DNA of 64,000 bases from NCBI GenBank assembly GCA_022925895.1, contig JAKSYS010000039.1, forward strand, positions 62,001 through 126,000, written 5' to 3'. The stretch's first letter is position 1. Each line of letters begins with the position of its first letter. This document shows, in pieces, positions 31,120 through 42,130 of this stretch. The notes under the pieces are model-generated. The model made no database searches, was not told the DNA's origin, and saw only the letters and a program-made list of their open reading frames with translations. Position numbers and translations under genes: made by a program. The stretch comes from Fragilaria crotonensis (lineage: Eukaryota; Bacillariophyta; Fragilariophyceae; Fragilariales; Fragilariaceae).

Positions 31120-31878
31120 TCATTCGTCCTCTATCGCACCTTGTTCCTTCCAGATGCTCGGGAACCAATAAAGAGTTTTCGCTTGATGCACATCCAACCA
31201 CGCCATACCTTGAGTCAGGAGGAGATCTAAGGCACGCTTTGATCGTTCTGTGTCCCATCCTTTGTTGTCCTTGACCTGATCCAGCGAGATGCTCCCCAAG
31301 TAGATTTGCGCGAGCGTCATGACTTCCATGTGATCATTGTCAAGCTCCATCGGAACAGAAATAATCATGGTAGTCTTGCCAACTTGAACTGTCCGAAAAC
31401 CACCACCTAATTTCGTCAGTTTGTTAATCGCCGTCTTGATGTCGTCCTGTGAATACTGCTTAGTCTTCTGACCTCCCAACTGAAATTTTGTTTTACGAGA
31501 CGATAAAATTGACTTGACTTCCGCAACGGAAATGATTCCGCCATTTCTTGACCGACTCGCGTAACAAACTTCCGCCACTTTGACGGCCAACTCGTAGTAA
31601 AAGTCGCCCATCCCGAGAACTTGACCCCAAAACCCTTTTTTGGACAAGAGCGGATCAACACCGAGAGGGGCGCACATTTGGAGAAATCTCTGACGAAAGG
31701 CTGGGTCTGATTGAATTTCTTTCGCGTGCTTCTTCGCAAAGTCAGTCAACTTGACTTCTAATTTTTCAACTGTTTCCATGGCAGACTGCAATGAGACAGC
31801 CTTGAGTTCATCGGCCTTTCGCTGAAAATTGGCCCCACCGCCACGATTCACTCCCACTCCTCGTCGTCGATGAGCCAT
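31120..31878 (-). CDS. SNF8: ESCRT-II subunit VPS22/SNF8/EAP30
   Basis: SNF8 pairs with VPS36 and two VPS25 copies in ESCRT-II, sorting ubiquitinated cargo into multivesicular endosomes. The 252-residue product matches the usual ~250-260. The start MAHRRRGVGV (ATG at 31878) is the typical RRRGVG N-terminus; a longer in-frame extension upstream looks non-coding. The coiled coil at about 25-55 (LQSAMETVEKLEVKLTDFA) is followed by KKGFWGQVLGMGDFYYELAV and GGIISVAEVKSIL, then the two winged-helix domains with TAINKLTKLGGGFRTVQVG and RALDLLLTQGMAWLDV, ending in YWFPSIW. All family blocks are present; intronless. It is divergent from the glycosyltransferase gene. Confidence 0.93.
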   Translation of the reverse strand: MAHRRRGVGVNRGGGANFQRKADELKAVSLQSAMETVEKLEVKLTDFAKKHAKEIQSDPAFRQRFLQMCAPLGVDPLLSKKGFWGQVLGMGDFYYELAVKVAEVCYASRSRNGGIISVAEVKSILSSRKTKFQLGGQKTKQYSQDDIKTAINKLTKLGGGFRTVQVGKTTMIISVPMELDNDHMEVMTLAQIYLGSISLDQVKDNKGWDTERSKRALDLLLTQGMAWLDVHQAKTLYWFPSIWKEQGAIEDE

Positions 31879-32219
31879 GCTGATACAATACCGGGGAGAA
31901 TGGGGTGAGCAGCAACAGACTGTTGGAGAAGGAGGAGAGAAAAGAACCAGCACTGTTCACTGAAGAAACGATCGGGCATGAGCATGAGAAGCCAAAGTTG
32001 ACAGAAGGCTTTCCGCACGGCTGTTCCGTCATGGACTCGTGTGGGCCGTCGGCCTCCTACGTATATAGCATAAAATTCTCATTGGAACAGCGATTGCACT
32101 ACCGGTAGACTGGTGCAAGTACCGATTTACTGGACGCATGTTATTAGGCCGTTCCTTTGTAAAGTACTCTACCGGTAGTAGTACTCCAGTACGACAATTA
32201 CAAAGTAAATAAGCGCTAA
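31879..32219. other. Shared divergent promoter region of SNF8 and the glycosyltransferase
   Basis: It is 341 bases long. CTACCGGTAG occurs at about 32099 and again at about 32171. No gene is seen. Confidence 0.45.
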
Positions 32220-34506
32220 ATGACCGTTATCACCTTTCACCCTCAGCAATCAAGCATGCTCACACCGACCATGGCAACTGCTACAATTGGGTTGCGGTCC
32301 CGGCGATTTCCCACTGAGGCAACAATTCAAACTGCCAATTTGCCCCCCAGCAGACGGGCGAAGAAGCGAAGAGTAATCTCACCCGCTGCAATTATCATCT
32401 CCTTGCTCGCATTGTTGCCTACAATTCTCTGGCTTTGGGTTGCAACACACGATGGTCCACCTCCAACTATCCCCCGAGAACGACCTGTCATGACTGCCTT
32501 CATGGAAGATCCTTCAACAATCAACTTAGAAATGAAGCCTTTGCCGCCGCGAACAAGTGCCAAACAACAACTGATCGAGAAACAGTACAGCAAAGTGACA
32601 ACTTGTGGCACCTTGTTCGAAACATTTCCCATCGACGAGTATCCTGAGACCGATCCCTACTTACCATGGATTCATGATGTATTTCCGGATTCCAATGGAA
32701 CCTTTGTGCATTTTGTGGCTCAGAATCGACGACGCTGCCAGACTGGAAAGGGATGGAGAAAGTGATGAGATTTTGGGAGCCACAAATTGCTCTCTTCCAA
32801 CCTGTTCCAGTGGTGCAAGAGAACGATCGAATACGATTGGCGTCCTCTCTGGATGAAGCAACTCCTAAGGAAACACGTTTTATTTGTCGATTCCATAGCA
32901 TTAATGACGACTCGATTTACGAGACAATGTCGGAATTTCCCTTCAACTATGAGTACATCTCTTGGCGCAAGGGATACAATGAGATGTTTCAGCGTGAGGG
33001 CAAGGACAATGTCCAATTCTGGCTATCTCAGCTGCTCTTTCGATGTCCTGTGCCGCAGGAGTTGCAACAGGTGATCGCCACCCAGCAGCATGTTGACAGC
33101 AATGATCTCTCGCATCTCTTTATCGACGTCATTCCGATTCGAACAGCCCCGCGTGTAGGAGCTTTCTTATTCACAAAAGATCACGTCGGAGATGACTTGC
33201 TCTCAAGTCTGTCTCGGTTCGATCTCAAAATGGAATTTGGTGACCAGCACTATTTGCCGAAAGCGGAAGACAGCGGTCGATGGGGGAACATACCAATATG
33301 TCGACCGCCGCCTGTGGAAAAGCATCGACTTGTGGCTTGCACGTGGACAGCATCTGCGTACACGCGTCGTGGAGACGCAGTTGGCATCAGTGACACTGAA
33401 GCTCGGGTCCGAGAGTGGATCCTCTTTCACAAAATGGTAGGCTTCGATCACGTCTATTTGTACGATAACACTGCACCCAGACTACGGTCATCGCTTGCTG
33501 CGATTGCTGGGGAGTTTCCACATTTCGTCAACTACCATCGATGGCCTTGTTCCATTTGTAATAATAACCGCCCAACTCATCGAAATCCGGGCGAACGCTC
33601 TAGCCAATACGCTGCAGAAGCTTCTTGTCGAGAACGTTATGGACAGTCGACCGATTGGATGGCCTTCATTGATACCGATGAGTATCTGATTCCGATGGCA
33701 CATGACACTTGGAAGCCGTTGTTGGATCACTTTGATAAGGCAGGAACGCACGTTTTGAAAATGAGAAGTAGCCGAGCCAAGCCGCGTATTGAACACATGA
33801 CGTACGTAGCCTTTGGTGTGTGTGTTTTGTGTTTCGTATCCTTTATTCCGTCTTTTAAATCGGATTCCTCACCGCGACCTTTCGAAGTCCCATGAAAGAC
33901 CAGTCGAGATGCGTCGATCCAGTGCCACAATCCAAAAAGCCGCCGGGTGGCCCGCAGCAATGCCTGGAGCCGGTTCACAATCAAACGTATTTGCAAGTTT
34001 ATAATTGCGAATTCATTCGACCACCCAGGCCTGAACGTTTCGAGCGAGCTATGAAACAAATTTATCGCCCAGACTACGTTCAAAGTCATTTTGTTCATTA
34101 CAGCACTGTTACTAGGGATGTTTCAAAATACCGGAAAAACTTTGGACCCGACGAAAGATACTTGCGAAATGTGCACGGAAGGGATTGGAAGGAAGGATCG
34201 CCAGAGATCTTCTTGGACGAGCTCCACCAAGGTCGCTTGGTACATGCTAGGTCAGTGCTTCCCCATGAAAGCCAATATCGAGATCAGGGGTGCAAAACTG
34301 GATCCCCCTACGGCTGTGACATGGGGTATCTTTGCCCGGATACCACTCCTTTCGTTGACGAGAAGCACAAGGAGAACGCTTTCGTGGATGCTGAGGGTCG
34401 ATACTGTAATTGCTGGAAGAATGACAAGGTCGAGGATCGATATATTCCACAGCTGAATTCGATGGTCAAGCGTCACATGACGAATCAAATGCCTAGGCCG
34501 TTGTAG
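32220..34506 (+). CDS. Type II membrane glycosyltransferase, GT92/DUF23-like; one intron, one apparent frame break
   Basis: GT92 enzymes are Golgi galactosyltransferases acting on N-glycans and related chains. The N-terminus is cytosolic and basic (PSRRAKKRRV), followed by one membrane anchor (IIISLLALLPTILWLWV). The lumenal catalytic part has REWILFHKMVGFDHVYLYDN, the WPC region, and DWMAFIDTDEYLIP with a DxD-type metal motif. A GTACGT...CGAAG intron (33802-33887) joins EHMT to PMKDQSRCVD. Near 32750 the frame changes: NRRRCQTGKG continues as MEKVMRFWEPQIAL, needing one more base in a GGG run; no intron fits. Many cysteines at the C-terminus (GCDMGYLCP, YCNCW) suggest disulfides. Initiation could also be at the in-frame ATGs at 32256 or 32271. 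Substrate unknown. Confidence 0.78.
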
Positions 34507-35428
34507 GGGCTTGAAATCAACGAAGTTGGTAATCGACGCGCGAAGCTGTCCTGCCTTGTGATCAACGTTATGGCCTTTCAACACTCTTTCCTCTAAAAAA
34601 TCATAAGTCCGGGCGTTCGTCCTCCCATGCAGGCGATGATCGTCCTGGGCGGCTCCTTGCATAAAAACTGAGCGAACGAGACACGGGCGTCTACAAGATT
34701 CTTTCTCCTAATTTCTACGCAAACTCTGGAGCGGAGAGGAACCGTGCCATCGAAACCCCGTTTTACCTATGCTGTGGAGCGCAGAGGAACCGTGCCGATG
34801 ATGACCAGTTTTATCTATGCTATGATACGCGACACGCGACGCATGGGTGAGAGGCGAGAGTCCAACTCGCTATTGGTACATCGTAGTGTAACGCGATATT
34901 CACCAGTCTACCAGGTATCTTCGGAGTATGGCATACCGTCGTTGATGTGCCCCTTGTCTCATCCATCTCTCTCGTAAAAAAGGAGGGTTCGAGGTTCGAG
35001 CATTTAAGTCGGTTAGTTGTTCTGGACATACGACATCGCGCACATATGCGTACCAAAACAATTGTGCTTTACGTACTGTACACAATACACAGGAGTACTA
35101 TACTGGATACTTGAGAAATCCTGTAATATGAATGCCCATGTCCAGCGTGGACGCCACTATGTGCAGTATGTTTTCCTTGTACAGTACCTGGTAGCAGTCC
35201 CCGTAGCTGGTACACGTAGTCTACTCCAGTACCTACTGGGAAGTGGGAACAGAAAGGGGCCGTGTCGAGTGTCGACCAGGTTGTCTACGGTACTATAGAC
35301 CAGAGACGAGAGACAGATGAGCTGGGCGAATTGCACCGAACACACACCCAACCACCCTCGGCCGACTGTCAACACCCAACTATCACGTACTACTAAAAAT
35401 CGAAAAATCTTTCTCGCCGAAGACGACA
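34507..35428. other. Intergenic region with a 48-bp direct duplication
   Basis: Two copies starting at about 34727 and 34775 share AGAGGAACCGTGCC and a TTTTA(C/T)CTATGCT segment. GTAC-rich words follow at 35060-35240. No gene is seen. Confidence 0.55.
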
Positions 35429-37132
35429 ATGAACTTGGAGCTTCTAGATCCTTTTCGGCGTCAGATTCCTGACCGTGTTGATTCCACCCTCACTTTGCCA
35501 ACTGCATTACACAAACCACCAGCTAAGGCTGACCAGGATCCTGAGTGGAAAGCAGCCTATCATCTCGCCTTCAACCGACGTGGCACCTATTTAGCTGTCG
35601 GCCATGCAACAGGAACAGTCGCCGTGCATGACTTCCTGAGTCGAACTCTCAGTGCAGTGTATTCGCACCAGCCAAAGGATGAAGCCGCAAGCGAGCCTCT
35701 CATAAAATATGTGAATGGTGTCACTTCTGTTTCATGGTCGAGACGATCACGGTCGTTGCTCGCAGGGGCCTCTGGCGATGCGAACGTTCGGCTCATTGAT
35801 ACGACACATCCATTCGGTCCGGAAGAATGTTGTTTCGTCGCTCCAACGACAAATGAAAAACTTGATAACGACGATGGAGACAACGATGAGAGACCCAAGG
35901 CTCGCGGGTCGCTGGCTGGTACCAACATTGAAAAGCCAATCATTACTTTGTTTAAGGAACCAAAAAACCATGTTACATACCTCAAGACCGCGCGCAGAAT
36001 GAGCGTCTGCATACTGGAGACATCAGAAGGCATACCCGCCAAGGCGCCACTGCAAGTTGAAGAGAAGTGGCAAAATAATGTGGAGCGCTTTCCCATCGCC
36101 ATGTTCGAACTCCCTGATGCCGTTGCTGGATCGTTGCAGATTCATCCGAAGGATAACACAACCGGCTTGGCCGTTTTGGCAAGCGGCGAGCTTGTCTTAT
36201 TTCGCGCACCGGGAAATGTGTGGTATAAGCTTGTAGGACAACAATCAGACGATGATCCAGTAGTGAAAGTTGTAACTGTGTGGAAAGGAGAAAGTTCGGT
36301 GACAAGCGCATCGTTTTCGCATAATGGGGATCGCATTTTCCTCGCTACCAAATCAGGGGATATGATTGGGATCGATATTGGACACGTCTTGTACTGTTTG
36401 GGAACAACTGCCCAAACTCTCCCTCTCCCAGACGTCGTTTTCCGCCTTTCGGTTGGTTCCATGGCGTGGCACTTGCTTGTAAGTCGGAATGGGAAATACA
36501 TTCTGCTCAATTGCGCAGATGGTGGTTTACGACTCTACCTTACGAACGAGTGTGTTCAGGGGAAATCAAAGGCGAAACCAAAACTTTTTCAAGACGTCGT
36601 GTCCAAGGAACCTTTTGTCTGTTGTGACTTTTCTGGAGATGGGGAATTCATTGTTGGAGGTTGCAACGGTGTGCGAGACGACAAATATGAGCTCTACTTG
36701 TGGAACACAGCGACTGGTGCACTCATGGATCGTCTCACGGGGGCGCAAGTCTCGTTGTACAGTGTTGCATGGCATCCGACTCGATCTTTCCTGGCTGCCG
36801 CTACAAGTGACGGATTGGTCGATGTGTGGGGTCCGCGAATGGACTGGACGGCGTTCGCACCGGATTTTCAGGCGCTTCCAATGAATGTTGAGTACGTCGA
36901 GCAAGAAGACGAGTTTGATGTCGTCACAGACGACGACGAAAACGAAGCTTCGGGCGGAGATGAAGAAGATAATATAATCGACGTCGTGACGGTTGAAGCA
37001 GTGCCCGTCTTCGCCTCAGACTCCGAGTCGGAATCCGAAGTGTTCACCTTTGAGACAAAAATGAGCAACCTTATGTTCGGAAGAGGAAGAAATCATGCCA
37101 AAGCAGACGGGAATCTGGGAAAGGAAGAATAA
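35429..37132 (+). CDS. RBBP5: RBBP5/Swd1, WD40 subunit of the COMPASS H3K4 methyltransferase core
   Basis: RBBP5 joins WDR5, ASH2L and DPY30 to activate SET1/MLL H3K4 methyltransferases. The N-terminus MNLELLDPF is the family hallmark, followed by AFNRRGTYLAVGHATGTVAV and ValHisAspPheLeu, matching the first WD blade. Later blades include SVSWSRRSRSLLAGASGDAN, CCFSGDGEFIVGG and YSVAWHPTRSFLAAATSDG. WTAFAPDFQALPMNVEY and the acidic tail EQEDEFDVV correspond to the hinge and the activation segment that binds ASH2L. Blade 3 has an acidic insert (KLDNDDGDNDERPK). At 567 residues it is close to the animal length of ~538. Intronless; start ATG at 35429. Confidence 0.93.
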   Translation: MNLELLDPFRRQIPDRVDSTLTLPTALHKPPAKADQDPEWKAAYHLAFNRRGTYLAVGHATGTVAVHDFLSRTLSAVYSHQPKDEAASEPLIKYVNGVTSVSWSRRSRSLLAGASGDANVRLIDTTHPFGPEECCFVAPTTNEKLDNDDGDNDERPKARGSLAGTNIEKPIITLFKEPKNHVTYLKTARRMSVCILETSEGIPAKAPLQVEEKWQNNVERFPIAMFELPDAVAGSLQIHPKDNTTGLAVLASGELVLFRAPGNVWYKLVGQQSDDDPVVKVVTVWKGESSVTSASFSHNGDRIFLATKSGDMIGIDIGHVLYCLGTTAQTLPLPDVVFRLSVGSMAWHLLVSRNGKYILLNCADGGLRLYLTNECVQGKSKAKPKLFQDVVSKEPFVCCDFSGDGEFIVGGCNGVRDDKYELYLWNTATGALMDRLTGAQVSLYSVAWHPTRSFLAAATSDGLVDVWGPRMDWTAFAPDFQALPMNVEYVEQEDEFDVVTDDDENEASGGDEEDNIIDVVTVEAVPVFASDSESESEVFTFETKMSNLMFGRGRNHAKADGNLGKEE

Positions 37133-37439
37133 GCATTTCTGTTTTAACGAATTGAATATTGTAATCGGGTGATAGTCATTTAAAGGGAGTGACACGAACG
37201 CCGCCATAGCAAGCAAACCTCAGCTTGTCGCGGCATTCCGCAGTTGAATGCGTGATAGGTTCTCGCCAGAAACGAGTGAATCCGTTGTCACGCCTGAGTC
37301 CACCGATGGAACCAGGATGCCCTAATCAAGACGATCCAGCGACGTAATTGGTTGTACAGGAAATTCCCGCCACGATGCCAAAAACTTTTCGAGAACGAGC
37401 CCGTTTGAATAATTCGATACTTGATCATAGTATGAAGTG
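37133..37439. other. Convergent 3' intergenic stretch
   Basis: It lies between the RBBP5 stop and the stop of the convergent coiled-coil gene. Nothing is recognised. Confidence 0.4.
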
Positions 37440-39443
37440 TTAATCTGATGTGAGAGCTGATGCCTCGTTTTCAAATGGACTACATGGAATGGTGCCAGGT
37501 GGAAATGCGGGATCGCTTTCCTCTAGTATGTCCTCGTCTTCGGCGCATCGCGAGTTATGATGCTGCAAGAATTTCAATTCAGCCTCGTATCCCTTTGCAA
37601 TTGTTTTGTACCAATCTGTTTCCGAGCGCATCTGTTCAAGAAACTCCTCCAGTTCCCTTGCGTTGGTCTGTTGGTTCAACAGTGACGTCAATCTCGCTAC
37701 TTCATCTAGAAGTCGAGCATTCATAGCATCCGTCTCAGCATTAACCAGCACGCGCGATTCCAGCTCTGCTTCGTAGGCGTTGATAGTTGCCTCAAACCTC
37801 TCCGTTCGTTCATGCATCTCGCGCTCGGTGGATTGTAGCTGCGAGTCCATTTCTGAATGTCCCATCAGACTTGCGTCCGCCAACTGAGACAGAAGGGCTA
37901 CTTCAGCTTGTGTTACGGCCAATTCTTCTCGTACTTGACAAGATATCCTCCGCTCCTCCTGGAGCTCTGCCTTCGCCAAATTTAAAGCGTTTTCATATTG
38001 GCTAACCAGGACACCTTTCTCCCTCACCAATTCCGTTATTCGATCTCGTAGCAGCTTCGTGTCATGGACATGCGTATTGTGTGTGCGTGCCAGGTTCTGA
38101 GCCGCCCTTACTTCAGCGTCCTGAAGCTTCGTCTCGAATGCTGCATTTTCCTTTTCCAGGTAATCAAAAGATCTCTGTAGGATAGAGTTCTCCTCTTCAA
38201 CAAGTTTTGATTGCTCGTCTCCATCATTCCTTGCATCAAAACTTAGCGCCGAGAGCGAATCGAAATTATTTTCAATCGTTGCTGCTTGTTTTTGCAAGCT
38301 TCTAATCTTATTCTCCAGTTCCAGATTTTTCGCTTCCAATTCTTCCTCCCTTCTTGCTGCCTTATTTAGCTTCGCCATTACGACATCCTTTTCCGCCGTA
38401 AGGTCCTTACACGACCTAACCATTATCAAATTTTCATCCTCCAAGAATCGTATGCGGTTCTTGAGAGAGTTCATGTCAGCGAGGGAGCTGGCTGCAAGTC
38501 TTTCATACTCGATCGCCTTCGCGTCAGCTACGTTTTTAAAGTTGGACATCTCCTCCTCCAATTCCCGCCGACTTTTGCGAAGCTCGCGTGATCTTTGTGC
38601 ACCTCTATGAAGGCACTCCTCTAGCGCGGTCTTCTCCTTCTCAAGCTCGTTCACAGTTCTTCGAAGAAATAAATTTTCGCCTTCAACAATTCTCAAACGC
38701 TCCCGCAGGTCATTGCTGTCGTCACCACTTACTTCTGATGACGTGATGCGTTCATTTCGATCATCATTGAATTTTGCTTGCTTGAGTGTACTTTGCTTCG
38801 ATCTCGCTTCCGTTTCTTGTAGCTGGGCCAATAATTCCGCATTTTCCTGTTCAGCTTCATGAAATGAAGTCTCAAGAACAGAATTGCTTGCCTCCAAAAG
38901 ATTTAGGCGTTCGTGGAGATCCTTCTGATCTGCATGATACAACGCGGCTAGAGTTTCGAATTCTGCGGCGCTCGCCTCCGACTTTTCAGTCAGTATGATG
39001 ATCTCATCTTCTAATTTCGTCTGCGTCTCTCGATAGGCGTTCAATCGCTGCTCGAGTTCCTCGTTTTCTTGCAAGCGCAGGAAGCATAGGAAACAATTGT
39101 CTGACACCTCTGGGGATTTTGGATTTGATGCCAACGAGCTCGATCTTGAACGAGGCGAGGACGACAGGGATGCTGTATGCTCCGTGGGAGTGGTGAGGGA
39201 CACAGCACCGGCGGAAAGAGTCACGTTATCGTCTGTCGTTTTCCTCGAGTGCACATCCTTGGTCTCGTGGGATGCTCGAACACTCCGGGAACTTGGTTCG
39301 CAGGAAGTCACTGTCACTTGTTCGGTTTCCAGTTTGGTATGTTGATGCAATTCCATCCGTATTGATTGTCGCACGTGAAGAGGTCTCAAGAATGGATCGA
39401 TACCGATGTAGTCAGCACTGTTCACGCGTTCACGCCGATGCAT
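37440..39443 (-). CDS. Long coiled-coil protein with internal repeats
   Basis: A 667-residue intronless protein from ATG 39443. The first ~115 residues are polar and Ser/Thr-rich (SLSSSPRSRSSSLASN). The rest is nearly continuous heptad coiled coil. Three or four diverged units of ~95-120 residues can be lined up on the recurring pattern L-E-x-E-I, then FETLAAL or YERLAAS, then LNLLEASNSVL, RIRFLEDENLIM or LVEEENSIL, then LEKEN. This suggests internal duplication. There is no motor or enzyme motif. It resembles golgin, centrosomal or cytoskeletal coiled coils in general character only; composition alone gives no assignment. Confidence 0.75.
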   Translation of the reverse strand: MHRRERVNSADYIGIDPFLRPLHVRQSIRMELHQHTKLETEQVTVTSCEPSSRSVRASHETKDVHSRKTTDDNVTLSAGAVSLTTPTEHTASLSSSPRSRSSSLASNPKSPEVSDNCFLCFLRLQENEELEQRLNAYRETQTKLEDEIIILTEKSEASAAEFETLAALYHADQKDLHERLNLLEASNSVLETSFHEAEQENAELLAQLQETEARSKQSTLKQAKFNDDRNERITSSEVSGDDSNDLRERLRIVEGENLFLRRTVNELEKEKTALEECLHRGAQRSRELRKSRRELEEEMSNFKNVADAKAIEYERLAASSLADMNSLKNRIRFLEDENLIMVRSCKDLTAEKDVVMAKLNKAARREEELEAKNLELENKIRSLQKQAATIENNFDSLSALSFDARNDGDEQSKLVEEENSILQRSFDYLEKENAAFETKLQDAEVRAAQNLARTHNTHVHDTKLLRDRITELVREKGVLVSQYENALNLAKAELQEERRISCQVREELAVTQAEVALLSQLADASLMGHSEMDSQLQSTEREMHERTERFEATINAYEAELESRVLVNAETDAMNARLLDEVARLTSLLNQQTNARELEEFLEQMRSETDWYKTIAKGYEAELKFLQHHNSRCAEDEDILEESDPAFPPGTIPCSPFENEASALTSD

Positions 39444-39841
39444 CAACGAACGTAACGAGGAATGAATGATCTTTCCTACAACATGATTGTTACACGTTTT
39501 CCGATTTTTCAGCGAGGGATTCTGAAGCTCGGGTCACAGTCTGCGTTCTTTTTTACTGATACTGAGTACTAGTTTTACTGTACAGCTGCTAGGCGAGCAC
39601 TCTCAACTCTCAACACAAAACGTGTCAGGAGTCAGGAGTCAGGAGTCATCAGGAGTCAAGAGTTCAAGAGTGTCCAGTGTCCAGTGTCAAGGCTTGCTCC
39701 CTCGTATAGTAGTCGTAAGTCGTATATGTACTTGCACACTGTACAGTGTATCGTACATATCATACACAGTGTAGATACGTATCGGACGTATGACATCCCC
39801 TGTAACAGGGATACTACAGTACGCCGTAGCAAGTCTTCAGT
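39444..39841. other. Divergent intergenic stretch with AGGAGTC microrepeats
   Basis: AGGAGTC is repeated four times at about 39626-39658, followed by GTCCAGT repeats. The remainder is GTAC-rich. The stretch lies between divergent gene starts. Confidence 0.5.
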
Positions 39842-41200
39842 ATGCCGTGTGCGAGGATGATTCAACTTTTCAAAATCACTGGCAACCTGGCAACACATGA
39901 CATGGCGACAGACCAAGCAATACGGCTTCGAGAGGCGCTTAAGGAGAGACCACAAAGTTGTAAATTGATTGCTTTGCTCTCTATTGAGTTATCAACTCGA
40001 GCTGCAGACTCAAATGGCGAAACCAAACAACAGGAAGCGTTAGTGCTGGCCAGAAAGGCTTTACTATTGTGCAACACACGTCCTATCGGGCATTACGCTC
40101 TATCGCTCGCTTCACCGCAGCATAGTGAACGTATAGAGTCGCTGCAAATGGTCGCTAAGCTTTGGACTCCGGCTTGTGGCATGGCCCTATCCGGACTTGC
40201 TACTGCACTTGTGCGGCTCTTGGTGGAACCGCGAGAAGAGGAAGGGAAACAAAATGGGATTTCCATCCCTTCATCAAAACATCCATCGACCAGAAATTTG
40301 AATGAAGAAGAGCAAAGATTGTACGTCAGAATACTAGAAGTCTTACAGGCAGCGCGGGTAGACCCGAAGACTACGCCAGGGGCGGCAGGCAGCTTGGCTC
40401 AAGCAGAGTATAGACTTGGACTATTCTTCCGGAAATTGGAACCGGTCGCAGTCAATGGTCCTCGATCTTTGCATCACTTCACAATGACGATCGAAATTTC
40501 ACCAAACAATAATTCGCTGGCGAGAAAAGCTCAATTTTGGAAAGCCACTCTAACCGATGACGTTGTCGACAAATGTCCTCCTGAGTACATCGTGGGTCTG
40601 TACGCCAGCTTTGCGCAGCGGTTTGATGAACTTCTTGTGGATAAACTCAATTACGAGACCCCAACGAAGCTCCGCCACTTAGTTGATTTGGCGAACTTGT
40701 GTGGCGGCCACAAGTGGCTGCTTGGAGCCGATTTGGGGTGCGGTACTGGACTATCTGGACAAGCCTTCCGCGACTGTGTCGAAAACCTTGTCGGCGTTGA
40801 TCTTTCGCCAGAAATGATTGAAAGGGCACGAGCTAGAGGGTGCTACGACTCTCTATTCGTGGGTGACGTGGTGTCCATTCTCACTACCGCTGATGAATTC
40901 GACATTGTATTTGCCTGCGATGTCTTTGTTTATCTCGGCGACCTGACAGAAGTGTTTGCAGCAGCCAGGCAGTCAATCAGGAAGAACGGCATCTTCGCGT
41001 TCTCAACAGAGTACCTAGATGCGGAATACACACAGCCCTTTAAACTGCAAAAGAGTGCCAGATTCGCGCACAAACACAGTTACATAGAATCGCTCGCATC
41101 CTCATTCGACTTCCGGATTGTGCAGTCTGAAAAGTGTCCGTTGAGAAAGAATGCTGGCGCCGATGTCAATGGACTTCTCTTTGTCATGACCAAAGTATAA
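39842..41200 (+). CDS. SAM-dependent methyltransferase with a TPR-like N-terminal half
   Basis: A 452-residue protein. Residues about 20-240 are helical and Ala/Leu-rich with TPR-like spacing. The C-terminal half is a class I methyltransferase: GADLGCGTGLSGQAF (SAM-binding motif I), LVGVDLSPEMIERARARG (motif II with the acidic ribose contact), FDIVFACDVFVYLGDL (motif IV/V) and GIFAFSTEYLD. TPR-methyltransferase fusions of this kind are common in bacteria and protists; the substrate is unknown. A truncated duplicate of the last ~95 codons lies at 43399-43691. The gene is convergent with a fragment of the 2OG oxygenase only 11 bases away, as the complete oxygenase is with the truncated methyltransferase copy. 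Confidence 0.82.
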   Translation: MPCARMIQLFKITGNLATHDMATDQAIRLREALKERPQSCKLIALLSIELSTRAADSNGETKQQEALVLARKALLLCNTRPIGHYALSLASPQHSERIESLQMVAKLWTPACGMALSGLATALVRLLVEPREEEGKQNGISIPSSKHPSTRNLNEEEQRLYVRILEVLQAARVDPKTTPGAAGSLAQAEYRLGLFFRKLEPVAVNGPRSLHHFTMTIEISPNNNSLARKAQFWKATLTDDVVDKCPPEYIVGLYASFAQRFDELLVDKLNYETPTKLRHLVDLANLCGGHKWLLGADLGCGTGLSGQAFRDCVENLVGVDLSPEMIERARARGCYDSLFVGDVVSILTTADEFDIVFACDVFVYLGDLTEVFAAARQSIRKNGIFAFSTEYLDAEYTQPFKLQKSARFAHKHSYIESLASSFDFRIVQSEKCPLRKNAGADVNGLLFVMTKV

Positions 41201-41211
41201 TTCTCATTGAC

Positions 41212-41434
41212 TCAAGAACTTTTGGCCTCCTTTTTAGTGATCGCATCGCCTGCGTTTTCAGCCTTCCGTTTTTCAAACAAGGCGTCTTCACCCGCCTCCT
41301 CTTCATCCTCGGAGAAACGTTCCCCATCACTATCATCGACAGGCTGGCCCATTTCGTCGTAGTCGTCTTCAAACTCGCCGTAGAGATGCTGCTCTGCTTT
41401 CAGCATTTCTTCCAATACAGCATCCTCGAGGAAT
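41212..41434 (-). pseudogene. 3' fragment of a duplicated 2OG oxygenase gene
   Basis: It encodes the acidic C-terminus (EEMLKAEQHLYGEFEDDYDE, VDDSDGERFSEDEEEAGE, KRKAENAGDA) almost as in the complete oxygenase gene at 43703-45004. Similarity stops abruptly at about 41434, so the catalytic part is missing. Confidence 0.88.
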
Positions 41435-42130
41435 CATATGACAAGAGTGCTGAGAAAACGCTTCGCAACGGTTTACAAATTTCAAGTTTTCGTCCCTTTC
41501 ACACCTCTGATAGACCCCAAAAAGTTAGGTCGCAGGAGTATCCAGTCGGCGAAACCTAAGCCGGAATGCAATGTACTGTAGTATGATACAGTGAGCATAT
41601 TTGATCGTACGGAGTCTGGATCCTTCCACAAGGTTAATGAGTCGAAACCTCAGGCTTCGGATTCATTTCTGAAATGGAACGACAGCGATCTGGTGGGATG
41701 CACCCGTCCGACGGTTCTGTGCCTTCACATGCGATCGAGTGGTGCCTATCAAGGTGTGGAGTGTGGCGTGTATCACTGGTAGCGCGAGTCGCCTCCGCCA
41801 CCCGTCGTCATGGTAGATCGGTTGAGGCAAGTCGTCGCAAGTCTTGTGTTGTGATCAAGACTCAATTATGTCCTCATGTCAATTTGTCCGGCAGTTTATT
41901 TGTTTAGTTTCCGCCTATGCATACAACTTTGTGCAGTTTTCCGCATACGCAATCTCGCAACATTGGCTCTGCTCATTGAGTGAGCGGATACATCATGACA
42001 TACCAGCGTATAGCGCCTATTCAGTGTCTGTGAACACGAGCATCACATAGTTCCACACCACAAGAGTGAGCAAGGATCTTATATTCGACCACTTGTAACT
42101 TAACACTGATCTCTTGGGGAGTCGACAAGA
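41435..42130. other. Unduplicated segment before the EGF-like gene
   Basis: No gene is recognised. It is presumably the EGF-like gene's promoter region. Confidence 0.4.

Noticed and set aside
35587-36102. 171-codon minus-strand frame within RBBP5
   Set aside because: Antisense shadow of a firmly identified gene.
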